A DNA stretch of 55,369 nucleotides. Origin: Hyphomicrobiales bacterium (GTDB lineage: Bacteria > Pseudomonadota > Alphaproteobacteria > Rhizobiales > Rhizobiaceae). Every line of letters begins with the position of its first letter. Within the stretch, counting starts at the first letter, position 1. The notes beneath the pieces were generated by a model. It was not told the origin of the DNA. It ran no database searches and saw only the letters and a list, made by a program, of their open reading frames with translations. The position numbers and the translations under genes were made by a program. Shown here in pieces: positions 26,557 to 35,196 of the stretch. Location: assembly GCA_900465665.1 (NCBI GenBank), contig UBJO01000001.1, forward strand, positions 1-55,369, in the 5' to 3' direction.

Positions 26557-27809
26557 CATGCATCTCCTTGGTTGAACGAAACACCCGCTTCCTCCAGAAG
26601 CAGGTCGAGAAGAACGGTCGCGCCGGCGGCGACATGATCCGGTTCGGACCATTCGTCCGGGTGGTGGCTGATGCCGCCCCGGCAGGGAATGAAGATCATC
26701 GCGGACCGCGTCAACGGCGCCATCTGCCGCGCATCGTGTCCGGCCGCGGAAAGAACGTCCAGACGCGACAATCCATGCCGGTCCGCCGAAACCCGGATCG
26801 CCTGCGTGAGCCCTTCATCGAATCCATTGGAAGGCGCGTCAACGAGACGGCGGATTTCGACGTGGCAGGCGCCGGCCTCGGCGCGTGCGATCTCTTCCAG
26901 CCGGGCGCCGCACGCTTCCAGCACGGTATTTTCGGGATGGCGCAGGTCGATGCGGAAGCTAACCTTGGCCGGGACGACTGACGGCGCATTGGGCTCGACG
27001 ACGACGCGGCCGATGGTGAACTTGATCAGTTCCTCGCCGGCCATCGCATCATGCATCCGCGTCGCCATGCGCGCGAACGCCTGCACCGCATCCTGCCGGC
27101 GGGCCATCGGCTCGGTGCCGGCATGCGCCTCGCGGCCGGTGATCGTGATGTCGTAGGTCTTCTTGCCTTGGATGCCGGAGACGACGCCGATGACGGCGCC
27201 TTCCGTTTCCAACACATCGGCCTGCTCGATATGTGGCTCGATGTAGGAGTGCATCGGAAAACCAAGCTCGCGACGAGGCAAATCGGGGAACGCGGCATGC
27301 AACGAGCCGAGAGCTTCACCGACGCTAATACCGTCGGCATCGCGCACGGCCATCACTTCTTCGGAAGTGCGCATACCAGTAAAGAGCTCGGAGCCCATCA
27401 TGCCGGGAGCAAAGCGGCTGCCCTCTTCGTTCATCCAACCGACGACCGTGATAGAACGCTCGGGCGTCAGGCCTGCTTCCGATATCGCGGTCACGGCCTC
27501 GAGCGCGGCGAGCACGCCGAAGGCCCCATCAAAAAGACCGCCTGTCGGCTGGCTGTCGATGTGACTGCCGGCAACGACAGGCGCCAGGTGGGGAAGCGCG
27601 CCTTTTAGGCTAAGAAACAGATTGCCCGCCGGATCGGTCGAAGCTTCGAGGCCGGCCGCCGCACCCCAGGCGATGATCCGCCGCCATGCCAGGATCTCCT
27701 CGCCCGAGAGCGCCTGACGGTTGACGCCGCCACCGGGCAGCGCGCCATCCTCGCCGAGGGCCATAAGGCGGGTCCAGAGCCGGTCGGGAGAGATTGCGGG
27801 CCGCGCCAT
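26556..27809 (-). CDS. M20-family Zn hydrolase (N-carbamoyl-amino-acid / allantoate amidohydrolase type)
   Basis: Predicted 417-residue dimetal amidohydrolase of the HyuC/AllC group. Metal ligands are visible in GSHIDSQPTGGLFDGAFGV (His, Asp), VVGWMNEEGSRFAPGMMGS (Glu) and HSYIEPHIEQADVLE (His), with the C-terminal GHDARQMA and GGISHHPDEWS (His). The dimerisation-domain motif is REAHAGTEPMARRQDA. Members remove a carbamoyl group as CO2 and ammonia from N-carbamoyl amino acids, ureidopropionate or allantoate. The start ATG at 27809 has GGAG eight bases upstream, inside the end of the hydrolase gene. In this operon it fits cleavage of a ureido product made by ring opening. Confidence 0.92.
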   Translation of the reverse strand: MARPAISPDRLWTRLMALGEDGALPGGGVNRQALSGEEILAWRRIIAWGAAAGLEASTDPAGNLFLSLKGALPHLAPVVAGSHIDSQPTGGLFDGAFGVLAALEAVTAISEAGLTPERSITVVGWMNEEGSRFAPGMMGSELFTGMRTSEEVMAVRDADGISVGEALGSLHAAFPDLPRRELGFPMHSYIEPHIEQADVLETEGAVIGVVSGIQGKKTYDITITGREAHAGTEPMARRQDAVQAFARMATRMHDAMAGEELIKFTIGRVVVEPNAPSVVPAKVSFRIDLRHPENTVLEACGARLEEIARAEAGACHVEIRRLVDAPSNGFDEGLTQAIRVSADRHGLSRLDVLSAAGHDARQMAPLTRSAMIFIPCRGGISHHPDEWSEPDHVAAGATVLLDLLLEEAGVSFNQGDA

Positions 27810-27814
27810 GTCTT

Positions 27815-28693
27815 TCACTCCGTCCGCATCACCTGCCCGGGATCGGCACGCGGGTCGCGCACTTTCCAGGCGCCCTGCTCCACCTGGGCGATGAAATCGG
27901 ACACGAGGGAATTGAACAGCATAGGTTCTTCGAGGTTCAGCGTATGGCCCGTCTTCGGGAAGATGGCGAGGCCTGCGGCCGGCAGCATTTTCTTCAGGTA
28001 GATCGAAGGCTGCAGGCAGTGATCGTCCTCGTCGCCGGTCATCACCAGCGTCGGCACCATCATCGTCTTCAACTGCTCCTCGAGATCCCAGAAGGACGGG
28101 CGGCGGCACTGGACCCCGCGCATGGTGTTTGCGGCGCCGACGGCGGAATGATGCGACAGGCGCTCGGCAAAGGCCGCCCAGCCGCGCGGATCCTTGTTCT
28201 GGAACTGCACCCGGCTGGCGCCGAGCGAATAGATCTTCGAGAACCCAACCGGATCCTTCTCGAAATTGTCGGCGACTTTCAGCGAGGTGTTGCGGAAATA
28301 GTCAGCGGTTTCCCGCTCTGTCCCGTAACCGGCGCCGGCAACCGTTAGTGACAGCGCGCGCTCCGGCGTGCGAAGGCCGAAATGCAGGGTGGCGAAGCCG
28401 CCCATGGACAGGCCGACGATATGCGCCTTTTCGATGCCGAGCGCATCGAGCACGGCAACCGCGTCATCAGCGGCATTGGCCTGCGAATACATCTCCATAT
28501 CCGTGGGGATATCGGATGGCGCATAACCGCGCGCCGCATAGGTGATGCAGCGGTGACGACGGGCAAAGAAGCTCATCTGCGGTTCCCAGGCGTCGTAGTT
28601 GCCGCCGAACTCGTGGATGAACAGGATCGGCGTTCCGCTCTCTCCTGCCGTCTCGTAGTAAAGCTTCGTTCCATCCTTCGCGGTCGCGTACAT
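27815..28693 (-). CDS. Alpha/beta hydrolase (RutD-like fold)
   Basis: Predicted 292 residues. The nucleophile is in VGLSMGGFA, the oxyanion region is FIHEFGGNYDAW, the acid is in MTGDEDDHC and the histidine in FPKTGHTLNLEEP, so the triad is complete. No signal peptide. It begins MYATAKDGTKLYYETAG at the ATG at 28693 (GAGG seven bases before). The long open frame above is not coding. By operon position it should hydrolyse an amide, enamine or ester intermediate, in the manner of RutD (aminoacrylate) in pyrimidine breakdown. That parallel is context only. Confidence 0.9.
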   Translation of the reverse strand: MYATAKDGTKLYYETAGESGTPILFIHEFGGNYDAWEPQMSFFARRHRCITYAARGYAPSDIPTDMEMYSQANAADDAVAVLDALGIEKAHIVGLSMGGFATLHFGLRTPERALSLTVAGAGYGTERETADYFRNTSLKVADNFEKDPVGFSKIYSLGASRVQFQNKDPRGWAAFAERLSHHSAVGAANTMRGVQCRRPSFWDLEEQLKTMMVPTLVMTGDEDDHCLQPSIYLKKMLPAAGLAIFPKTGHTLNLEEPMLFNSLVSDFIAQVEQGAWKVRDPRADPGQVMRTE

Positions 28694-28736
28694 GTGAAAG
28701 CCTCTTTGCCTCGTATCGTCGATGGATATGCCGGCC

Positions 28737-29873
28737 CTAGAAAAGGGCCGGAACGTCGTTGAGCGTGCGCGCGGTTTCGATATAGCGCGGAAGGCCTTCG
28801 CAGAAACGCTCTGCCCAGGCCGATGGCACCGAGGTCGAGACCTTGATGAAGCGATCACCAAACGCGGCCGTGTGGTAACGACCCTGGCGGATCATCACGC
28901 CCTCGCGGCGGGCAGCCTCGACGATCGCCTCGGGAGATACACCGGTAGAAGCGGTCTCAAGAACCAGGAAGTTGCCGTGCGAAACCGGGATCGGAACCGA
29001 AAGACCGGTCGCCTTGGAGGCATCGATGATCATCGCCTTGTTGGCGCTGTCGATGCGGCGCACGTCCTTCATCCATTCCGACTTGACCGAAAGGCCAGCC
29101 ACCGCCGCGCGCTGGGCCACGACCGATGCGCCAAGCACCGAGGTTGAGGCGGCCGAGAACTCGTCGACCAGCTTCGGCTCGGCGACGAGAGCGCCGATGC
29201 GCATGCCGGCGAGACCGAGCCACTTGGAGAACGATAGCGAAACCACCGTGCCCTCGGGCGCGACCTGCAACACCGGCGTATGGCCGTCGGCGAAATCGCG
29301 ATAGGTGCAATCGTGAATCAGCAGCGCGCCGACCGAACGGGCGATCTCGGCGAAGGCTTCGATCTCTTCGCGGTCATAACGGATGCCGAGCGGATTGTTC
29401 GGATCGACGATGTAGATGATGGCGCAACGCTCATCGACGTTGGCGCGCAGTGCCTCGGGCGTCAGCTTGTAGTTGACGGAAGCGTCGTAGATCGGAATCT
29501 GGACAACTTCGGCACCAGCCTGCTCGGCGAACATGCACGGCCACTTCCAGGTGGGGTCGGTGGTAACAAACGTGGTGCCAGGCTTCGACCGCGCTTTGCA
29601 GATCATCGCGAGCGCATTGACGCCGCCTTCAGTGACAAGTGCTTCGGCCGAGGTTCCTGCAACGCCGAGATCGGCGACGATCGCGCTGCGCAGTGCCTCG
29701 AAGCCCATCGGCGGGGCATAGGCATTGAACTCGCCGGCTTCAACCGAGCGGATCATGGCTTCCGCGACCGCCGGATGGGCGGGCACGTGATTGGTGTTCT
29801 GCCCCATCCACGCCAGGTCGGGCGTGGAGAACAGATCGTCGAAATAGCGGTTGCGGGTGCGTGCGTCGGCCAT
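28737..29873 (-). CDS. PLP-dependent aminotransferase, class I/II fold
   Basis: Predicted 378 residues, normal for fold-type I aminotransferases. The Schiff-base lysine is in VSLSFSKWLGLAGMRIGAL. The PLP-ring aspartate region is IYIVDPNNPLG and LLIHDCTYRDFA, and the carboxylate-binding arginine is probably the Arg in DRFIKVSTS or RQGRYH. It could transfer an amino group to or from the semialdehyde or keto acid left after ring opening. The gap to the SDR gene is three bases; the ribosome site (GGTGATC) is weak, so translation is probably coupled. Confidence 0.9.
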   Translation of the reverse strand: MADARTRNRYFDDLFSTPDLAWMGQNTNHVPAHPAVAEAMIRSVEAGEFNAYAPPMGFEALRSAIVADLGVAGTSAEALVTEGGVNALAMICKARSKPGTTFVTTDPTWKWPCMFAEQAGAEVVQIPIYDASVNYKLTPEALRANVDERCAIIYIVDPNNPLGIRYDREEIEAFAEIARSVGALLIHDCTYRDFADGHTPVLQVAPEGTVVSLSFSKWLGLAGMRIGALVAEPKLVDEFSAASTSVLGASVVAQRAAVAGLSVKSEWMKDVRRIDSANKAMIIDASKATGLSVPIPVSHGNFLVLETASTGVSPEAIVEAARREGVMIRQGRYHTAAFGDRFIKVSTSVPSAWAERFCEGLPRYIETARTLNDVPALF

Positions 29874-29876
29874 GAA

Positions 29877-30653
29877 TCAGATCACCGAACCGCGTGCTGC
29901 AATGCCGCCGTCGATCGTGACGACCGTGCCGCTGATGTAGCCGGCCTTGGGCGACGCCAGGAAGACGCAGAGATCGGCGACTTCTTCGGCGGTTGCCGGA
30001 CGCTTGCCCGGGTACTTGTCGTAGAGTTCTTCCCAGCGGCTCTCGTCGCCGAGCATGTCGATCGCCTTGCGCTTCATGATCTTGAACATGCGCGGGGTAT
30101 CGACCGGGCCGGGGTTGACGCCGACGACGCGAATGCCTTCATCCATGCTGCGGCCACCGAGCGCCTTGGTGAAGCTCATCAGAGCGGCATTGCCGGTGGA
30201 ACCGGCGAAGTATGCCGCATCCCAGTTCTCGCCGGAATTGCCGATGACGTTGATGATGACGCCACCTTTGCCTTTGCGGCGCTTCCAGAATTCGCGCGCC
30301 AGCGTGATGTAGCCGAACACCTTGAGATCGAAGCCACGACGGATCGATTCGTCCGTGACGTCCTCAATCGAACCTGCAGGGATATCGCCTGCGTTGTTCA
30401 TCAGGATATCGTAGTCACCGCAGGCCTTGTCGAGCGCCACCATGGCCTCGGTCGTGCCGAGATCGGCTTCGTGTACGGTGACATTGACCGGATACTGCGC
30501 CAGCTCGGCCTTCAGCTCTTCCATCGCCGCGCCGTTACGGGCGGCAAGGTGAAGGTGACATCCTTCAGCAGCCAGTATTTTCGCGATGGCATGACCGATG
30601 CCCTGCGAGGCTCCAGTGATCAGTGCCGTCTTTCCAGCAAGATTAAGTTCCAC
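29877..30653 (-). CDS. Short-chain dehydrogenase/reductase with altered active site
   Basis: Predicted 258 residues from a GTG at 30653. That start is favoured because AGGAG lies six bases before it but directly abuts the ATG at 30659. The cofactor loop is TGASQGIG and the NNAG motif is intact. The expected catalytic YxxxK is not in its usual place: the segment reads NSGENWDAAYFAGSTGNAALMSFTKALG, where Gly and Asn stand at the canonical Tyr and Lys columns, and the only Tyr sits three to four residues early. C-terminal DG (VVTIDGG) is normal. It belongs to a diverged SDR branch whose chemistry may differ from simple alcohol/ketone redox. First gene of leftward operon 2. Confidence 0.88.
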   Translation of the reverse strand: MELNLAGKTALITGASQGIGHAIAKILAAEGCHLHLAARNGAAMEELKAELAQYPVNVTVHEADLGTTEAMVALDKACGDYDILMNNAGDIPAGSIEDVTDESIRRGFDLKVFGYITLAREFWKRRKGKGGVIINVIGNSGENWDAAYFAGSTGNAALMSFTKALGGRSMDEGIRVVGVNPGPVDTPRMFKIMKRKAIDMLGDESRWEELYDKYPGKRPATAEEVADLCVFLASPKAGYISGTVVTIDGGIAARGSVI

Positions 30654-30952
30654 CTGCATCTCCTATATGAATACATATTTCACCTTCTTGCATACGCCGA
30701 TTTATGATCATGTCCATAGAGTTTTTTGCGATCCAATTGGATTTTTTTACCACCAAAGCGCAATTTGACGAACATTTCCGCATGCAATGCGAATTAATGA
30801 GGCACGCAGCTTATTTGTTTAGCGTTTGCGCGATTATTTTCGAAAACTCATTTCGTGTATACGAATACCTATTGCATGAATACCGAAAAGGCATAATGTC
30901 GCATCCAAGCCCTCGGGCGGAATGACCTCTGAAACAGACGGCTGGAATTTTC
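30654..30952. promoter_or_regulatory. Divergent promoter region with repeated TGNATAC motifs
   Basis: AT-rich 299-base region between leftward operon 2 and the rightward sugar-type importer. It contains TGAATACA (30668-30675, within the near-palindrome TATGAATACATA), TGCATACG (30689-30696), TGTATACG (30856-30863, within the palindrome TTCGT-GTAT-ACGAA at 30852-30865) and TGAATACC (30877-30884). Two clusters, one near each start, fit regulation of both operons by one dimeric regulator, most simply the GntR encoded at 36113. No gene is visible here. Confidence 0.45.
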
Positions 30953-32035
30953 ATGGCAGATGTGTCCCTCAAAAACGTAGGGAAGACTTACGAAAACGCC
31001 TCGGCGAATACGATCGAGAACCTGAACCTGAACATTCGCAGCGGTGAGTTCGTGGTGCTTGTCGGCCCGTCGGGCTGCGGCAAGTCGACGACGCTCCGTA
31101 TGTTGGCGGGCCTTGAGGAGTTGACCGACGGCGAGATCTGGATCGGCAACCGGCGTGTGGACGAGCTGGAGCCGCGCGATCGCAACATCGCCATGGTGTT
31201 CCAGAACTACGCGCTTTATCCGCATATGACGGTCGCGCAGAACATGAGCTTCGGCCTGAAGCTCTCGGGCATGGACAAGGCCGAGATTCGCCGCCGCGTC
31301 GAGGATGCGGCCAAGGTCCTCGATATCTCCGCCCTGCTGGAGCGCCGCCCCAAGCAGCTCTCAGGCGGTCAGCGCCAGCGCGTCGCCATGGGTCGCGCGA
31401 TGGTCCGCGATCCCGCCGTCTTCCTGTTCGACGAGCCACTTTCCAACCTCGATGCGAAGCTCCGCGGGCAGATGCGCGCGGAAATCCGCCGCCTACACAA
31501 ACGGCTGAAGGCGACCACTGTCTACGTCACCCACGATCAGGTCGAGGCGATGACGCTGGCCGACCGCGTGGTGGTGCTGAACAAGGGTCTAATCGAGCAG
31601 CAGGGAACGCCGCAGGAACTCTACGAACGTCCGGCCACGCGTTTCGTCGCGGGTTTCATCGGCAGCCCGACCATGAATTTCCTGCCGGCCGACGTCGTCA
31701 TGGAAGGCGAGACGCCGACGCTGAAGTTTGCGGGGGCCATGCTCGCCGCTCCCGCCAACAAGCTCGAAGCCTTGAAGGCCTACGCCGGCCGCCGTGTCGA
31801 GATCGGTCTGCGCCCCGAACATTTCCTGGCCGATGGCACAACGGAGATCTCCGTCCCAGTCGACATGGCCGAACTGCTCGGCCCGACGACACTCGTTCAT
31901 TTCACGCTTGAGGGCGTTGCCTGTTCGGCCATGCTGCCGCCGGAGTTCGCCGCGGCCGAGGGGCAGACCCAGTCGCTGCGCATCGCCCGTGACCGCATGT
32001 CTCTCTTCGACCCGGATACCGGCCGCGCCATCTGA
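30953..32035 (+). CDS. ABC importer ATPase, MalK/UgpC type
   Basis: Predicted 360-residue CUT1-family ATPase with a C-terminal regulatory domain. Walker [11 protein letters not shown]-loop [14 protein letters not shown], signature [14 protein letters not shown], Walker [17 protein letters not shown] and H-loop [15 protein letters not shown] are intact. The tail (residues about 240-360, [25 protein letters not shown]) is a TOBE-like domain as in MalK. First gene of a rightward four-gene importer operon that continues with binding protein and two permeases. CUT1 systems import oligosaccharides, glycerol phosphate or polyols; here the substrate may be the glycosyl part of the compound handled by the island. 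Confidence 0.94.
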   Translation: MADVSLKNVGKTYENASANTIENLNLNIRSGEFVVLVGPSGCGKSTTLRMLAGLEELTDGEIWIGNRRVDELEPRDRNIAMVFQNYALYPHMTVAQNMSFGLKLSGMDKAEIRRRVEDAAKVLDISALLERRPKQLSGGQRQRVAMGRAMVRDPAVFLFDEPLSNLDAKLRGQMRAEIRRLHKRLKATTVYVTHDQVEAMTLADRVVVLNKGLIEQQGTPQELYERPATRFVAGFIGSPTMNFLPADVVMEGETPTLKFAGAMLAAPANKLEALKAYAGRRVEIGLRPEHFLADGTTEISVPVDMAELLGPTTLVHFTLEGVACSAMLPPEFAAAEGQTQSLRIARDRMSLFDPDTGRAI

Positions 32036-32081
32036 CGCGACCACTGCCTGTACGACTGCATAAAAACAAGGAGAACAGCTG

Positions 32082-33386
32082 ATGAATGCACGCATACTCT
32101 TTCTCGCCGGCCTGCTTGGCGCCACCGCGCTTGGCGGCACCGGCGCATTTGCCCAGGACAGCGCTGCCTGTACCGGCGAGGCCGTGACGCTGCGCATTTT
32201 GCGCACGCCGGGAAACTACCCCTATCCGGCGCCGATGGAGGCCTGGCAGAAGGAAAATCCCTGCGTCAAGTTCGAGATCAACGAAGTTCCCTTCGCCCAG
32301 CTGGCCGACACGATCTCCGTTCAGGCCGCGAGCTCCAATCCGCCTGACGTGCTGGTTTACGACGGTCCGAACACACAGTCCTACGCCGCCTCCGGTATCC
32401 TGCTGCCCATCACCAAGTACTTGCCAAAGGGCTGGGACGAGGACATCCTTCCCGCAACCAAGGCCGAGCACAGCTACGAAGGCGAGGTCTATTCGCCGGG
32501 CATCGAGCAGACCACGGTCGCCATGTACTACAACAAGAAGCTCGTCGAAGCCGCCGGCATCAAGCCGCCGCAGACGCTCGACAAGGCCTGGACCTGGCCG
32601 GAAGCACTGGCTGCTTTCAAGGCCTGCCAGCAGGGCCCGGCCGGCGCACCGAGCGTCTGGGGTCTCGGCCCGACTCGTTTCGGCAACGGCCAGCCCGGCC
32701 TCGTCTATCAGGACTTGATCTACCAGCGTTCAGCCGGCGACCCTAAGGCCGATCCGCAAAGCTCCGCCTACAAGACCTTCTGGGCACTCTCCAAGGACGG
32801 TAAGTCGGTCGAGGGATACCTGAACACGCCGGAGGCGATCGAAGCCCTGAAGTTCTACAAGTCGCTCTTCAATTCCGAAGGTGTGGCACCCAAGGTCGGC
32901 ATTCCGAATGCCTTCTTCGACGGCAAGGCCTGCTTCTACATCGATACGCCTGCCGCCGGCAGCGCACTGATCAAGGATCCGAAGATCGAATGGGGCATCA
33001 CCCCGATCCCGTACTTCAAGACGCCGATCGTCCACACCGGCTCGACCACGATCGGCGCGACGGCGCGTTCCAAGCATCCCGAGATCGCTGCAAAGTTCGT
33101 GGTCGACATGTCCACGGGTGAATACGCCTACATGAACGTCAGCCAGCGCGGCAATCTTCCTACACTGAAGAGCCTGTTCCCACGCTTCGAGACCTACAAT
33201 TCTTATCCGATGAAGGTCTTCGTCGATCAGCTGCAGGAATGGGGCCAGCCGCGTCCTCCGGGTCCGAAGTTCGCCCAGTACGACAAGCTCGTCACCGATG
33301 CTCTGCGTGCCGTGGCCTTCGGCGGCGATCCAGCCGACCTGATGGCGGACGCCGAGAAGAAAGTACAGCGAGTTCTCGATCGCTAA
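32082..33386 (+). CDS. Extracellular solute-binding protein, family 1 (CUT1)
   Basis: Predicted 434 residues. The signal peptide is NARILFLAGLLGATALGGTG and cleaves after AFA, before QDSAACTGEA. Blocks EVPFAQLADTISVQAASSNPPDVLVYDGPN, GIEQTTVAMYYNKKLVEAAGIKPPQT and AFFDGKACFYIDTPAAGSAL have the shape of sugar-binding MalE-type proteins. The Cys after the signal is not a lipobox. AAGGAG lies before the ATG. It should select the substrate for the permeases encoded next. The gap to the permease gene is about 15 bases. Confidence 0.92.
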   Translation: MNARILFLAGLLGATALGGTGAFAQDSAACTGEAVTLRILRTPGNYPYPAPMEAWQKENPCVKFEINEVPFAQLADTISVQAASSNPPDVLVYDGPNTQSYAASGILLPITKYLPKGWDEDILPATKAEHSYEGEVYSPGIEQTTVAMYYNKKLVEAAGIKPPQTLDKAWTWPEALAAFKACQQGPAGAPSVWGLGPTRFGNGQPGLVYQDLIYQRSAGDPKADPQSSAYKTFWALSKDGKSVEGYLNTPEAIEALKFYKSLFNSEGVAPKVGIPNAFFDGKACFYIDTPAAGSALIKDPKIEWGITPIPYFKTPIVHTGSTTIGATARSKHPEIAAKFVVDMSTGEYAYMNVSQRGNLPTLKSLFPRFETYNSYPMKVFVDQLQEWGQPRPPGPKFAQYDKLVTDALRAVAFGGDPADLMADAEKKVQRVLDR

Positions 33387-33401
33387 GCATTGGACGCAAG
33401 A

Positions 33402-34346
33402 ATGTCGGTCTCAAATACCCTATCCACGGCTTCGGCCACAGCGAAACCAAAAACGCGAAAACCCGCTACCAAGCGGCAGAAGCGGGATTGGCTGTTTGCG
33501 GCCGGCTTCCTTGCGCCGTTCATGATCCTGTTGCTGGTTTTCCAGTACGTGCCCTTGCTCGTCATGGCCCGCAACAGCGTCTATGACTACTCCCTGCTCA
33601 ACCCGGCCGCCGCCAAGTTCGTCGGGTTGCGCAACTTCACCGACATGATCGATTATGACGATGCCGCCGTCTCCTTCGGCGTTACCTTCCTCTTCGCGCT
33701 CGGCGTCGTCGTCTTCGTCATCCCGGTCGCCTTCTCGCTGGCGCTCTTCCTCACTTCGAAGCTGCCGGCGCGCGGCCTTGTCCGCACCATGATCATGCTG
33801 CCGGTCGTGACCTCCTCCGTGGTCGTCGCAACCATGTGGTCCTTCCTGCTCGACCCCTCGAACGGACTGATCAACGGCGTTTTGAACATTATCGGCATCG
33901 GCAACCAGCCCTTCCTGACATCGACGAGCCAGGCGCTTCCGGCCCTGATCGCCATGACGCTCTGGCAGCAGGTCGGCTTTGGCGCCATCCTCTTCCTCGC
34001 CGGCCTGCAAGGCCTGCCGGTGGAACTGACCGAGGCCGCCCGTATCGACGGCGCCACGCGCCGCCAGGTTCTCTGGAACGTGACGATCCCGCTTCTGTCC
34101 CGTACGACGCTCTTCGTCGTCGTGATCATGACGGTGTTTTCGCTGCAGGCCTTCGCGCCCGCCTTCCTAATGACCCAGGGCGGACCGCAGGACAGCACCA
34201 ACCTGATCGTCTACCACATCTACAACAGCGCCTTCATCATGCAGCAGGCCGGCTATGCCTCGGCACTCTCAGTGGCGCTGCTGCTCGTAGTGCTTGCCAT
34301 CTCCATGGCGCAGATGGCTCTGCTGCGCTCTCGCTGGAATTACTGA
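33402..34346 (+). CDS. ABC importer permease (MalF/UgpA type)
   Basis: Predicted 314 residues from the ATG at 33402; a TTG four codons earlier is an alternative start. A basic N-terminal leader (KPKTRKPATKRQKRD) precedes the first helix FAAGFLAPFMILLLVF. Six helices are expected. The EAA loop is ELTEAARIDGATRRQVLWNVTIPLL, diagnostic of CUT1 permeases. One base separates its stop from the next start. Confidence 0.93.
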   Translation: MSVSNTLSTASATAKPKTRKPATKRQKRDWLFAAGFLAPFMILLLVFQYVPLLVMARNSVYDYSLLNPAAAKFVGLRNFTDMIDYDDAAVSFGVTFLFALGVVVFVIPVAFSLALFLTSKLPARGLVRTMIMLPVVTSSVVVATMWSFLLDPSNGLINGVLNIIGIGNQPFLTSTSQALPALIAMTLWQQVGFGAILFLAGLQGLPVELTEAARIDGATRRQVLWNVTIPLLSRTTLFVVVIMTVFSLQAFAPAFLMTQGGPQDSTNLIVYHIYNSAFIMQQAGYASALSVALLLVVLAISMAQMALLRSRWNY

Positions 34347-34347
34347 C

Positions 34348-35193
34348 ATGAAGAAGCAACATCTCCGGCGCGGCGCCATGGTCGCCCTCGTCATCGTCGT
34401 CATCCTGTGCTGCTTCCTGGCGCCTTACGCCTGGATCGTCTCGTCGTCCTTCAAGAACCAGCTGACGCTTTTCAACGACGTCACGCCGCTCTCCTGGCGC
34501 GCCTTCCTGCCGGTCGAGGGGACATTCGAGAACTATCGCACGCTGTTCGAGCGTACCAATGTGCTGACCGCGCTGATGAACACGGCGATCGTTGCCGGCG
34601 GCCAGGTGGCGCTGACGCTGCTGCTCTGCTCGATGGCCGCCTACTCGCTGACGCGCATCCGCTTTCCCGGCGCCAAGATCGTCTTCGTGCTGATCCTGCT
34701 CACCTTCCTGCTGCCGATCGAGGCGATGATGGTGCCGCTCTATCAGGTGGTTTCAGGCCTCGGCCTCTCCAACTCCCTTCTCGGCGTCATGATCCCCTGG
34801 ATCGCCAGCCCCTTCGGCCTGTTCCTGCTGAAGCAGGCGTTCGAGGAACTGCCGGTCGAGCTCGAGGACGCTGCACGGATCGATGGCGCCGGTCATGTGC
34901 GCATCTTCTTTTCGATCGTGCTGCCGAACGTGAAGGTGCCGATGCTGACGCTCGGCCTCATCACCTTCCTGTTTTCGTGGAACAGCTTCCTGTGGCCGCT
35001 CGTCATCATCCAGGATCCGGCAATCCAGGTCATCCAGGTGGCGATCGCCCAACAAGGTTCGCCGACGCAGCTACCGAACTGGGGCGAAACCTTTGCAGGC
35101 GCGACTGTCGCGACCGTACCGCTCATCCTGCTCTTCCTGCTGCTGCAGAAGTATTTCACGCAGGGCATGACCACCAGCGGGATCAAGGGTTAG
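34348..35193 (+). CDS. ABC importer permease (MalG/UgpE type)
   Basis: Predicted 281 residues, six-helix partner of the preceding permease. EAA loop: ELEDAARIDGAGHVRIFFSIVLPN. First helix region MVALVIVVILCCFLAPYAWIVSSSFK. The start at 34348 (TGACATG across the stop of the previous gene) is chosen over the in-frame ATG 54 bases earlier, which lies inside the upstream gene. The C-terminus KYFTQGMTTSGIKG is the classic end of CUT1 MalG-type permeases. Confidence 0.94.
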   Translation: MKKQHLRRGAMVALVIVVILCCFLAPYAWIVSSSFKNQLTLFNDVTPLSWRAFLPVEGTFENYRTLFERTNVLTALMNTAIVAGGQVALTLLLCSMAAYSLTRIRFPGAKIVFVLILLTFLLPIEAMMVPLYQVVSGLGLSNSLLGVMIPWIASPFGLFLLKQAFEELPVELEDAARIDGAGHVRIFFSIVLPNVKVPMLTLGLITFLFSWNSFLWPLVIIQDPAIQVIQVAIAQQGSPTQLPNWGETFAGATVATVPLILLFLLLQKYFTQGMTTSGIKG

Positions 35194-35196
35194 GCC

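Noticed and set aside
25627..29873. Assignment of the M20 hydrolase, bicupin and aminotransferase as an allantoate pathway
   Set aside because: The bicupin lacks clear ureidoglycine aminohydrolase motifs, the aminotransferase is not of the ureidoglycine-glyoxylate class, and no allantoinase or uricase is present.
29280..30707. A 475-codon open frame antisense to the aminotransferase and SDR genes
   Set aside because: Both minus-strand genes have complete family motifs; the long frame is an effect of high GC at third positions and has no motif of its own.
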